Assembly: GCA_963545585.1 (NCBI GenBank)
Contig: CAUUKX010000005.1
Coordinates: forward strand, 1 to 47,364
DNA from: W11650 sp963545585
GTDB lineage: Bacteria; Bacillota; Clostridia; Lachnospirales; Vallitaleaceae
Direction: 5' to 3'
DNA length: 47,364 nt
The notes beneath the pieces are model-generated. The model was not told the origin of the DNA and did no database searches. It worked only from the letters and a program-made list of their open reading frames with translations. Position numbers and translations under genes: made by a program. Shown piece by piece: positions 33,549-40,251 of the stretch. The number at the start of each line of letters is the position of its first letter. The stretch's first letter is position 1.

Positions 33549-33706
33549 GCTAAAAAAGACTATGGTAGGTCGCCCACCCGGGCAGAAAGCGGAGCTTTCG
33601 ATCAGGGCCGACTGCCCGCCCGGGCAGAAATGCGGAGCGTTTCGATCAGGGTAGGTCGCCCACCCGGGCAGAAGCGCACAGCACTTTGATTGGGGGAAAG
33701 TTGAGT
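33549..33706. repeat. Palindromic dispersed element, composite copy D
   Basis: In reverse orientation relative to copy B, ending GGGGGAAAGTTGAGT. It holds three hairpin modules: GAAAGC-GGA-GCTTTC, GAAATGC-GGA-GCGTTTC (with one G-T pair) and a decayed third. They are separated by repeated GGTAGGTCGCCCACCCGGGC blocks. The module was evidently multiplied inside the element. It lies between the histidine kinase gene and its regulator. Confidence 0.75.
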
Positions 33707-33804
33707 AAAAATAATAGAAAATTAAGGGAAAAGACAAACTCCAAATAAAAAAATGATAGAAGAAATCGGATATCAAAAAGACTGCCACAGGAAGGAGAAT
33801 TTGC

Positions 33805-34431
33805 GTGATTAAGCTATTGTTTGTCGATGATCAGGCGGTAACTTTGCGTTTTTTGGAAAATTGCTTCGGAGATGCGGATAGGTATGAAATTGTCGGCAGC
33901 CTGATTCAGGCGGAAATTGCTGATCTTTGGTGCGAACGGAAAAAGCCGGATGCGATTTTTTTGGATATTCAAACCAAGGAAAAAGCAACCAATGGGCTGG
34001 AAATGGCCAAGCGGATTAAAGAAAAGTTTCCGCAGATTAAAATTTTGCTGATGACCGGCTTTGATGAGATTTCCTATATTCCCAGAGCGAGAGAGATTGG
34101 TGTCGATGCCTTTTTACTGAAAAGCTATTTCGAGGAAAGGTTTGTTCAGATTTTGCAGGAAGTTGTTTCCGAGGGGCGGATGGTGTTTCCGGAGGAAAAC
34201 AATCAAATTCCGGTTGAAGAGGGGCAAACGCCGCTGACGGAAAGGGAGATTGAGGTTCTGCGCCTGATTTGTCAGGATCATTCCAACAAGGAGATTGCTG
34301 ACAGCCTGTATGTGACCGAAAGTACGGTAAAGCGCCATGTCGAGAGCCTGCTGCGCAAGACCGGCAAGAGCGGCCGGGCGGGGTTGGTGGCGTATGCCAT
34401 TGCCGGCGGCTGGATTAATCCCAATATTTAA
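33805..34431 (+). CDS. NarL/LuxR-type response regulator
   Basis: 208 residues. A receiver domain (1-125) has the acidic pair in FVDDQ, phospho-acceptor Asp54 (IFLDIQ), MTGFDE and LLKSY. A LuxR-type helix-turn-helix follows (about 140-200: LTEREIEVLRLICQ, NKEIADSLYVTESTVKRHV). It should be phosphorylated by the HisKA_3-type kinase upstream; this pairing of classes is standard. It starts at GTG 33805 after GAAGGAGAAT, with no ATG nearby that keeps the receiver intact. Confidence 0.92.
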   Translation: MIKLLFVDDQAVTLRFLENCFGDADRYEIVGSLIQAEIADLWCERKKPDAIFLDIQTKEKATNGLEMAKRIKEKFPQIKILLMTGFDEISYIPRAREIGVDAFLLKSYFEERFVQILQEVVSEGRMVFPEENNQIPVEEGQTPLTEREIEVLRLICQDHSNKEIADSLYVTESTVKRHVESLLRKTGKSGRAGLVAYAIAGGWINPNI

Positions 34432-34531
34432 CTTAACTTTCCCATGTTCGACAGAACAGTCCTTTTTAGGCTCGCTGCATGGAATCACTCTGTGAGCGGG
34501 ATAGAGCCAAAAAACTATGGGAAAGCCGAGT
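34431..34531. repeat. Palindromic dispersed element, copy E
   Basis: It begins CTTAACTTTCCCATGTTCGA right at the stop codon of the response regulator and ends CTATGGGAAAGCCGAG. In reverse complement it matches copy A along its whole length, so A and E form a second subfamily, with GCTCTATCCCGCTC in place of the GCCCGGGCGGGC block. Confidence 0.8.
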
Positions 34532-34556
34532 ATTTAAAATAAGAAAGGAAAATAAA

Positions 34557-34907
34557 ATGCAGTTTATTTGTTACAGTAAGTGCACTACATGCCAAAAGGC
34601 GAAGAAGTGGCTGGATGAAAAGAACATCCGTTATCAGGAAAGGGCGATTAAAACGGAGAATCCCGGTTATGAGGAATTAAAGGACTGGCTGGCGGTCAGC
34701 GGCCTGCCGGTGAAAAAATTTTTTAACACCAGCGGCCTTTTATATAAGGACATGAACTTAAAAGACAGGCTCCCGCAAATGAGCGAGGATGAGCAGGTAA
34801 GGCTTTTGGCCAGTGACGGTATGCTGGTCAAACGGCCGCTTCTGATTGGCAGGGATTGGGTTTTGGTGGGCTTTAAGGAAACGGAATGGAGCGAAAAATT
34901 AGGATGA
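34557..34907 (+). CDS. ArsC/Spx-family thioredoxin-fold protein
   Basis: 116 residues with a thioredoxin-like fold. The N-terminal CTTC (Cys9, Cys12) matches the Spx/ArsC-like redox site, and KRPLLIGRDWVLVGFKETEW is the typical C-terminal motif with the conserved Arg. Members are Spx regulators, YffB-like reductases or arsenate reductases; no arsenic genes are near, so a general redox role is more likely. The ATG at 34557 follows AAGAAAGGAAA; an in-frame extension upstream would run through element E and is rejected. Confidence 0.85.
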   Translation: MQFICYSKCTTCQKAKKWLDEKNIRYQERAIKTENPGYEELKDWLAVSGLPVKKFFNTSGLLYKDMNLKDRLPQMSEDEQVRLLASDGMLVKRPLLIGRDWVLVGFKETEWSEKLG

Positions 34908-35992
34908 GGATAAGGGAAAAAGCCAGCCGTCGTTTCCGGCTAAGGAGAGCGGCCTTGGTTTTGCTGGCCGGTCTTTGGCTGCTGACAGCCTGTGCGCGAC
35001 CGGAAACGGAAAAAGCCGAGCTGAAGAAGTATCAGGAACAATTTTTTGATTTATTTGATACTGTTACCCAAATCAGCGGTTATGCCGCCAGCGAACAGGA
35101 GTTCCGGGAAAATTTGGCCTATATTCGAGTTAGATTGGAATATTACGCTGGAATTTATGATATCTATCAGGAATCCGCCGATATTGATACATTATGGACA
35201 GTCGATCAAGCTGCCGGTCAAGAGCCTTTGCTGGTAGAACCTGCTATTTTTGACCTGTTGAAGTTTGGCAAGGAAATGTATGAGCAGAGCGGCGGTGCGG
35301 TCAATATTGCTTTTGGCAGCGTGCTGCGGATTTGGCATGAATTCCGGCAGGCGGGCATGGAAAACCCGAAGCAGGCAAAGCTTCCGGATATGGCAAAGCT
35401 CCGGGCGGCGGCAGTGCATACCAATATGGATGATTTGATTTTGGATGAAAAGGCGGGTACTGTTTTTCTGCGTGATCCGGAGATGAGCATAGATGTCGGC
35501 GCTTTGGCCAAGGGCTATGCCGTCGAGCGGGTGGCGCAGGAGATGAGTGCAGCCGGAATGACGACTTTTTTGTTAAATGTCGGCGGCAATGTCCGGGCGG
35601 TCGGTGCTAAGCCGAATGGTGAGCCGTGGCATATCGGCATCCAGAATCCGGATACGTCCTCGCCGGATGCATATATAGAGGAAGTTTGGCTGAAAACCGA
35701 AAGTCTGGTTACCAGCGGCAATTATCAGCGCTTTTATGAGGTGGAGGGCAAGCGCTATCATCATATTATTGACGAGGATACGCTGCTACCGGCCGATTAT
35801 TTTCAGTCAGTGTCAATTTTATGCGCCGATTCCGGCAAGGCGGATGCTTACTCGACCGCCGCTTTTAACATGCCGCCGGAGGAAAGCCGCCGTTTTATTG
35901 AGAGTCTTGCCGGAGTAGAGGCAATGTGGGTGTTAAAGGGTGGCGAAATTATGTATTCGTCAGGCTTTGCGGAGTATTTGCCGAAGGAATAA
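34886..35992 (+). CDS. apbE: FAD:protein FMN transferase lipoprotein
   Basis: Extracellular enzyme that attaches FMN covalently to Thr/Ser of target flavoproteins (such as Rnf/Nqr subunits). A signal peptide ends in the lipobox LTAC. Motifs fit ApbE: FFDLFDTVTQISGY, GSVLRIWHEFR, SIDVGALAKGYAVERV, FLLNVGGNVRAVG, LVTSGNYQRFYEVEGKRYHHI. Length is normal. The ATG at 34886 has AAGGAAAC upstream and overlaps the previous gene by 22 bases; an ATG at 34904 in an ATGA overlap is an alternative that also keeps the signal peptide. No flavoprotein target gene is in the window. Confidence 0.92.
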   Translation: MERKIRMRIREKASRRFRLRRAALVLLAGLWLLTACARPETEKAELKKYQEQFFDLFDTVTQISGYAASEQEFRENLAYIRVRLEYYAGIYDIYQESADIDTLWTVDQAAGQEPLLVEPAIFDLLKFGKEMYEQSGGAVNIAFGSVLRIWHEFRQAGMENPKQAKLPDMAKLRAAAVHTNMDDLILDEKAGTVFLRDPEMSIDVGALAKGYAVERVAQEMSAAGMTTFLLNVGGNVRAVGAKPNGEPWHIGIQNPDTSSPDAYIEEVWLKTESLVTSGNYQRFYEVEGKRYHHIIDEDTLLPADYFQSVSILCADSGKADAYSTAAFNMPPEESRRFIESLAGVEAMWVLKGGEIMYSSGFAEYLPKE

Positions 35993-36000
35993 AAAATAAA

Positions 36001-36098
36001 CAGTTCAGGCAACGAGCCCTGATCGAAAGCTTCGCTTTCTGCCCGGGTGGGCGGTCTACCTAAAAAAGACTGTTCTGGCGAACATGGGAAAGTTGAGT
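36001..36098. repeat. Palindromic dispersed element, copy F
   Basis: The right end GGGAAAGTTGAGT and the TAAAAAAGACTGTTCTGGCGAAC interior match copy B. The hairpin arm is GAAAGC-TTC-GCTTTC, different in sequence from B but still fully paired. The left terminal repeat is replaced by ACAGTTCAGGCAACGAGC. Confidence 0.8.
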
Positions 36099-36148
36099 AA
36101 TTCACTGTAAGGGAATTATCAGTATGTTCCGCAAATGGATAGTTACGC

Positions 36149-36177
36149 TTGACTTTTGTCTTTTCCTATGCTACGAT
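36149..36177 (+). promoter_or_regulatory. Promoter before the structured RNA and tRNA
   Basis: TTGACT (36149-36154), a 17-base spacer and TACGAT (36172-36177), alternatively GATAAT at 36175-36180. It lies about 170 bases before the tRNA, so the primary transcript would carry the structured leader. Confidence 0.65.
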
Positions 36178-36183
36178 AATAGA

Positions 36184-36340
36184 CGTTTGAGGGTGCGGTT
36201 TCAGAGCGGAATGTTTTATTTTTTTGGTGAGCTGCGGCATACCGGTATCCAAAGTTTGGATATGTCCTTGTTAGACTTAATAGAGGAAACTTGCCGCAGC
36301 AGCCGAAATAGTTGGAAGGTTCGTCGCCTTACCTCACATT
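36184..36340 (+). ncRNA. Candidate structured small RNA upstream of tRNA-Arg
   Basis: The promoter-driven stretch has no sensible protein frame but folds well by eye. A perfect 9-bp helix, GCTGCGGCA (36231-36239) with TGCCGCAGC (36292-36300), encloses a hairpin TATCC-AAAGTTT-GGATA (36246-36262). Outside it, TGAGG near 36188 can pair with CCTCA near 36332. A long arm interrupted by a large loop is reminiscent of 6S RNA, but I see no decisive conserved motif, and no terminator lies before the tRNA. It could also be a tRNA leader. Confidence 0.35.
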
Positions 36341-36347
36341 TATAAAT

Positions 36348-36421
36348 GTTCTCGTAGCTCAGCTGGATAGAGCGACCGCCTCCTAAGCGGTAGGTCGGGT
36401 GTTCAAATCACCTCGGGAACG
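36348..36421 (+). tRNA. tRNA-Arg (anticodon CCT)
   Basis: A cloverleaf is clear. Acceptor GTTCTCG pairs with CGGGAAC (one G-T), the D arm contains AGCTCAGCTGGATAGAGC, anticodon stem CCGC/GCGG encloses loop CTCCTAA, and T arm GGGTG/CACCT encloses TTCAAAT. The anticodon CCT reads AGG. The discriminator base is G and no CCA is encoded. Length is 74 bases. Confidence 0.96.
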
Positions 36422-36426
36422 TTGGT

Positions 36427-36468
36427 AAAAAGCGGCAAGTCTTTGCTGAAAAAGGCTTGTCGCTTTTT
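36427..36468 (+). terminator. Rho-independent terminator after tRNA-Arg
   Basis: AAAAAGCGGCAAG pairs with CTTGTCGCTTTTT (one G-T) around a 16-base loop, with a run of five T. Confidence 0.88.
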
Positions 36469-36569
36469 GAAGTTTTTCTTGCTGCTGTTTTTTACTTCAT
36501 TTTGCTGCGTTTGCAAAATATATTTTTCCCATTGCAAATATCAATTTTAATCTCTGAAGTTATAACCCC

Positions 36570-36611
36570 AAATCAGCCGGACGGCTCTGCATGGACCGTC
36601 CGGCTGATTTT
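36570..36611 (-). terminator. Terminator of the DUF438 gene
   Basis: AAATCAGCCGGACGG (36570-36584) and CCGTCCGGCTGATTT (36596-36610) form a perfect 15-bp stem with an 11-base loop. The T run is short, so it may also act as a processing or stability hairpin. The stop codon of the gene falls within the stem edge. Confidence 0.8.
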
Positions 36612-38118
36612 AACGTGTAAAATGCTCTTTGGCAAATTCCATATCCTGCACAAGTTCTACTGTTCCCAGATACTTTCTGGCCTTATCCCGAACCGCCATA
36701 TAAGTGACGAGGAAGGTGCGTCCGTTTTTCTGCATCCAGACAGGAACACTGTCTCGGCGGTCATTGCGGAAATCGTCAATAATAGAGCGTACCATGACCT
36801 CGATTTTGGGCGGATGGCAGGAGAAAACATCCCGGTCAATCGCCATGCCGGGGCGCTTAAAGACCTTGGGGCCCTCGTTGAAGAAACGGTTATAGTTGTC
36901 GGCATCGACAAAGGAGATTTCCAAGGGAATGGTGTTTAGCAGAGCAGTGAGCTGCTCCAGTGTCATATGTCCGCCGGGCATCACGATTTCACCTTCGGAT
37001 GCGGGAGCAGCAGCTGCCGACGCCGCTTCAGCTACCGGCCAGACTTCGGCTTTCACCCCCAGACAGTCAGCATAATCTTGGGAATCCCGATAGATGCCCT
37101 GCCATTCTGTCTCCGAGAAATTCACGGCACAGATGGGAAAGAGGATGTTATTTTCCTTATAAATCATTTCCTCTGCCCGCTGAAGGACGGCCCGCAGCCG
37201 CTCCTCCCACGCCGGAGCATGGGCATCAAGTTTACTGAGTGCAGCCAGTTCATCCCGGATTTCATCGTCAACGGTCCACATGACATTGGAAGGGCCGGAG
37301 ATTTCATACTTTACTTTCAGCAGCGGGTACAGCAAGTCGCCTTTTTTGGCGTAGTGAACAGAGAGCTCCCGGATGCGGGGGAAAAGCTCGCCCAATGCTT
37401 CGTGAGCGTCCAGTTTTGCCTTTGCTTCCGTCAACCAGCCGGACAAAACCGCATTTTCCCGGGTGAAGGTATGCAGGGGATGACCGGGGATGGCTGCAAG
37501 CACTGCCGCCTGTTTGTTTTTATTGTCGTAGTCTTTTTGTGCGGCCAGTTCCTTGGCTCGCCGGACAGAAGCCATGACCTCTTTTTCGGCATTGGCAATT
37601 TTCTCCTCGCGTGTAGCGCCGTGGAACAGGGCGGAGTGTACATCACACAATTTCTGCACTTCTGCCAAAGGAGTGCCCTCGCGCATTAGCTCCTGTTCGG
37701 CTTGCATGATTTCAGATGCTTCTACATCATGGAATTTTTCTGCGAAGTCTGCCCGAACGCTTTCTAAGGATTCGCCTGCGCCCAGTCGGCGCAGATATGC
37801 TTTAAGCTGCTCAGTGCGGGAGACGGGAGTCTCTTCCGATACAACGGCAGCTGCAGTTTCCGGTACTTCGTCCATTGCTGTCGCCGGCATTTCTCCCGAT
37901 AGGGTGAAGCCATGTTGTATCAAAGCCATCAGTACCTTCTCCATTGGAATATTCTTTATCTTAGCTCCCTTGGGAATAGTCATCAGCTTGCCAACGGAAT
38001 GAAGCATAGCGGGCTTTTTAATTTCCGTAAAGCCCAGTTCGGCCATGATATCCACCAGCTCCGGGTATTCTGTTACCAACTCGTAAACCGAGCGGCTCAA
38101 ATCAATAGTTTTACTCAT
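36610..38118 (-). CDS. DUF438/hemerythrin-like/PAS protein
   Basis: 502 residues, cytoplasmic. The N-terminus is DUF1858-like (LVTEYPELVDIMAELGF through PMEKVLMALIQHGF). A DUF438 part follows (LKAYLRRLGAGESLESVRADF), then a helical hemerythrin-like region with spaced His and Glu (HSALFHG, IPGHPLHTFTRENAVL, MIYKENNILFPICAVNFSE). A PAS-like C-terminal domain ends it (IPLEISFVDADNYNRFFNEG, FSCHPPKIEVMVRSII, PVWMQKNGRTFLVTYMAV). Such proteins are linked to oxygen or nitric oxide sensing in anaerobes. AAGGAGGACAC precedes the ATG at 38118; an upstream in-frame ATG at 38193 has no such site. Codon use resembles the island to its right more than the pilus genes. Confidence 0.85.
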   Translation of the reverse strand: MSKTIDLSRSVYELVTEYPELVDIMAELGFTEIKKPAMLHSVGKLMTIPKGAKIKNIPMEKVLMALIQHGFTLSGEMPATAMDEVPETAAAVVSEETPVSRTEQLKAYLRRLGAGESLESVRADFAEKFHDVEASEIMQAEQELMREGTPLAEVQKLCDVHSALFHGATREEKIANAEKEVMASVRRAKELAAQKDYDNKNKQAAVLAAIPGHPLHTFTRENAVLSGWLTEAKAKLDAHEALGELFPRIRELSVHYAKKGDLLYPLLKVKYEISGPSNVMWTVDDEIRDELAALSKLDAHAPAWEERLRAVLQRAEEMIYKENNILFPICAVNFSETEWQGIYRDSQDYADCLGVKAEVWPVAEAASAAAAPASEGEIVMPGGHMTLEQLTALLNTIPLEISFVDADNYNRFFNEGPKVFKRPGMAIDRDVFSCHPPKIEVMVRSIIDDFRNDRRDSVPVWMQKNGRTFLVTYMAVRDKARKYLGTVELVQDMEFAKEHFTR

Positions 38119-38149
38119 TTTTGTGTCCTCCTTGTTATTTTCTGCTTTT

Positions 38150-38196
38150 ATTATAGGCTCTTGTTTTCGATGCGTCTGTTGTTTTGACAACAAAAC
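38150..38196 (-). promoter_or_regulatory. Possible promoter and palindromic operator of the DUF438 gene
   Basis: On the minus strand a perfect TATAAT (38150-38155) lies about 30 bases before the start codon, with a poor -35. GTTTTGACAACAAAAC (38181-38196) is an inverted repeat (GTTTTG/CAAAAC) centred about 45 bases upstream of the expected transcription start. That is where a CRP/FNR-type activator could sit (inference). Confidence 0.4.
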
Positions 38197-38270
38197 AAAA
38201 AAAGTTAGAGTTCCGGCAAGCTTCCCCGAGCAGTATCAAGGATAACTATCCGCTTGCCTGAACTGTAGTA

Positions 38271-38311
38271 TAAATGGTAAAATAAAAGCGGACACTTTAT
38301 TTTACCATTTA
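38271..38311. repeat. Perfect 16-bp inverted repeat
   Basis: TAAATGGTAAAATAAA pairs with TTTATTTTACCATTTA around a 9-base loop. It lies beyond the 3' end of the minus-strand immunity genes and could end their transcription, but no T run follows on that strand. Confidence 0.8.
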
Positions 38312-38436
38312 TATCTTTTTCACTTTACCTTCCTTTTTAATTATTATTACTCATTATTATTGATTATTGTTTTTGAATCCAATAAAATTATAGGAATTAG
38401 AGCAGCCAATTTTTCTTTAAAAAAAGAGGACATTTA

Positions 38437-39069
38437 CTATTGCAATTTACCGGCATTGTAAATCTTTTCTTCATTTCCTATATCAAGATATATTTCATTG
38501 TCTCTTAAACTGTAAAACAGTGGTTGTGTGTTGATGTCTGGTTTGGCATAACCATAAGGGTCGTATGGACGGGTGTTGATTATATAGCAAACCTCTATGC
38601 TTATGCTATCCTTTGTGTTCCTGCCAAATGAGGAAAACGCAATCACATAGGTGAAATTTTTACTGTGCCTTGTAAGTGTTTTGTCGGATTTTTTATACTT
38701 GAATCCTAAATACCCGTACTTTCCTTGCAAATTAGTTCCAAGCATTTGCATTGCTTCGTTGACCATCCTCGTCAGGAAGAAGTCGTCCCGTGTGAGGGAG
38801 GCAGCCAGGGGCATAAAGCCGTTGCTGTCCTTTCCAATAAACCGGTGACACCGTGCCTGCCCAATAGCGGCATCCCGATTCTGATAGATAAACCCTTTCC
38901 GCATCTGGTCCATCATGGCGCTGGCCGCCTTGCTCTTAACCTGAAAGGCGGAGTCGCACAGAATCTCCTTGACCTTCCCGCCATTCAAGCAGGTTCGGAT
39001 GGTATGTCCGTCAATTTCAATCCGCCACTGCTTATTTGTAGTGGGGTTGATAAAGGTTTTTTCAATCAT
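38437..39069 (-). CDS. WGR-like domain protein with unrelated-looking C-terminal half
   Basis: 210 residues. The first 60 or so resemble a WGR domain (NKQWRIEIDGHTIRTCLNGG, then FQVKSKAASAMMDQMRKGFIY), a fold seen in nucleic-acid-linked and immunity-type proteins. The rest is unrecognised. Base composition changes inside the gene: from the start to about 38750 it is G+C-rich like its neighbours, and from there to the stop it is AT-rich. The C-terminal half may therefore have been replaced. It overlaps the preceding Imm32-like gene by four bases (ATGA). Confidence 0.55.
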   Translation of the reverse strand: MIEKTFINPTTNKQWRIEIDGHTIRTCLNGGKVKEILCDSAFQVKSKAASAMMDQMRKGFIYQNRDAAIGQARCHRFIGKDSNGFMPLAASLTRDDFFLTRMVNEAMQMLGTNLQGKYGYLGFKYKKSDKTLTRHSKNFTYVIAFSSFGRNTKDSISIEVCYIINTRPYDPYGYAKPDINTQPLFYSLRDNEIYLDIGNEEKIYNAGKLQ

Positions 39070-39344
39070 GGTTTTGATTGTTCCTCCTTTCGGATCAGGA
39101 TGCTTTTCCCCTCAGCGTTGATGCCATACAGGTCATCCAAATGGATATGAAATCCATCCTCACGAATGGTTTCCGCCATACCCAGAGCGGCTTTCGCCAA
39201 TAGAAGCAGCCCCGCCCGGTTTCCCGTTAACTCCAATTCATTTCCATCGGCATGAGTGGTAAAGGAGAGGTGAGCTTCCAGTTCCACTGGGAGGATGGGC
39301 AGTTGTTCATCATTCAGTTGAATGGTCAACGTTTTAGTTTTCAT
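39066..39344 (-). CDS. Imm32-like small immunity protein
   Basis: 92 residues. LPVELEAHLSFTTHADGNELELTGNRAGLLLLAKAAL and the later FHIHLDDLYGIN resemble the Imm32 immunity family, in which a Gly-Leu-hydrophobic helix is followed by a His-x-His strand. The resemblance is from memory of the family. The ATG at 39344 follows AGGTAGGATAC; a longer in-frame form would read back through the CbrC-like gene and is rejected. It is coupled by ATGA to the WGR-like gene. Confidence 0.55.
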   Translation of the reverse strand: MKTKTLTIQLNDEQLPILPVELEAHLSFTTHADGNELELTGNRAGLLLLAKAALGMAETIREDGFHIHLDDLYGINAEGKSILIRKEEQSKP

Positions 39345-39372
39345 TGCTTGTATCCTACCTTTCGAAAATTCC

Positions 39373-40236
39373 TTAATCAAAATCCATCCAGACCAGGTGC
39401 TTTCCACAGTGGAGGCACTGGAACAGATAGCATTGCAGATGCCCGCCATTGACGGATTCCCGGATCATTTCCTTCTGCTCCTCGTCCCACATGGGGTCGT
39501 CCAGTACCTTCTCCAGCACACCCAGGGCCCGCAGTTCTCTGGCACCCACATAGCCCAAAAAGGCACAGTAGTCGCCGCAGTGAGCGCGCCAATATTCCTG
39601 CTGCCAGCCGGAGTAGCCGGGGGTGCGGTGGATCAGCTCGTCCAGCTTCTCCGGATCGTCTACACCATCGTCCACAGAGAAATCATCTTGAAAACTACCG
39701 TCATATTTCCGGGCTGCTTCGCCGTTGGCGATGCACTCTGGGCAAAGATATGCAATATCCGCCACAGCGTAAAAGGGGGCTGTATAGAAAATATGGGTCG
39801 TCTTGCCGCAGCAGTCGCAGACAACGCCGTCTGCGGATTCCTCAAAAGCCCCAGTTTCCAGAGGGTTTAGGTGATACCGGAAGGCGGGCAGGCCCAACTG
39901 AGCCTGCCGTTCCTTCTCTTTCTGCTTTTTCTCCGGCGTTTTGGGCTTGGGGAGAGCATAATGATTGCCCCAGTTTTCCGCATAGTCCTTCAGCGTGCCC
40001 AGCCGCTTGAGGGTCTTTTTGTCGGAACGATTTCCGATTTGGCAGAGCAGTTCATAGGCATCCTTCTTGAAGTCCAGTAGATCATACACATCCACCAGCA
40101 CTTCCTTGGCCTGCTTGTCTTCCGACTGCTCCAGTTTCTCCTTGAAGGTATAGAGAGCACGGACATTGTCTGGATTTCCTTCTCTCTCCCGAAACTGCTT
40201 TTGGAGTTCAATATATTGCTTCAGGTATTCGTTCAT
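39373..40236 (-). CDS. CbrC (UPF0167)-family protein with helical N-terminal extension
   Basis: 287 residues. From about residue 115 the sequence matches the CbrC family: LPAFRYHLNPLETGAF, VCDCCGK, IFYTAPFYAV, AYLCPECIANGEAARKYDG, HRTPGYSGWQQEYWRAHCGD and a final CLHCG. Four Cys pairs suggest zinc binding. CbrC of E. coli is linked to colicin E2 tolerance. The first 110 residues are an added charged helical domain. The ATG at 40236 is preferred to a GTG two codons upstream because GGAGAT is better spaced. It sits 15 bases after the giant gene. Confidence 0.8.
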   Translation of the reverse strand: MNEYLKQYIELQKQFREREGNPDNVRALYTFKEKLEQSEDKQAKEVLVDVYDLLDFKKDAYELLCQIGNRSDKKTLKRLGTLKDYAENWGNHYALPKPKTPEKKQKEKERQAQLGLPAFRYHLNPLETGAFEESADGVVCDCCGKTTHIFYTAPFYAVADIAYLCPECIANGEAARKYDGSFQDDFSVDDGVDDPEKLDELIHRTPGYSGWQQEYWRAHCGDYCAFLGYVGARELRALGVLEKVLDDPMWDEEQKEMIRESVNGGHLQCYLFQCLHCGKHLVWMDFD

Positions 40237-40251
40237 GGTCACAATCTCCCA

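Larger units (their letters stand above)
35993..36347. other. Intergenic region with repeat, promoter and structured RNA candidate
   Basis: 355 bases without a protein gene. In order it holds element F, a good promoter (36149-36177), the candidate structured RNA and the tRNA start. Confidence 0.75.
38119..38436. other. AT-rich junction between DUF438 gene and immunity island
   Basis: 318 bases without a gene. It contains a probable minus-strand promoter with a palindrome (38150-38196), the 13-mer GCCTGAACTGTAG (38256-38268) that recurs inverted at 47298, and a perfect 16-bp inverted repeat (38271-38311). A pyrimidine-rich TTATTATT tract follows at 38338-38372. Confidence 0.7.

Noticed and set aside
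36124..36345. 73-codon open frame before the tRNA
   Set aside because: It has no ribosome site, overlaps the promoter and the paired RNA region, and its product has no sensible composition.
38271..38311. Intrinsic terminator for the immunity genes
   Set aside because: The stem is perfect, but no T run follows on the minus strand and the stem is almost entirely A-T, so it is listed only as an inverted repeat.
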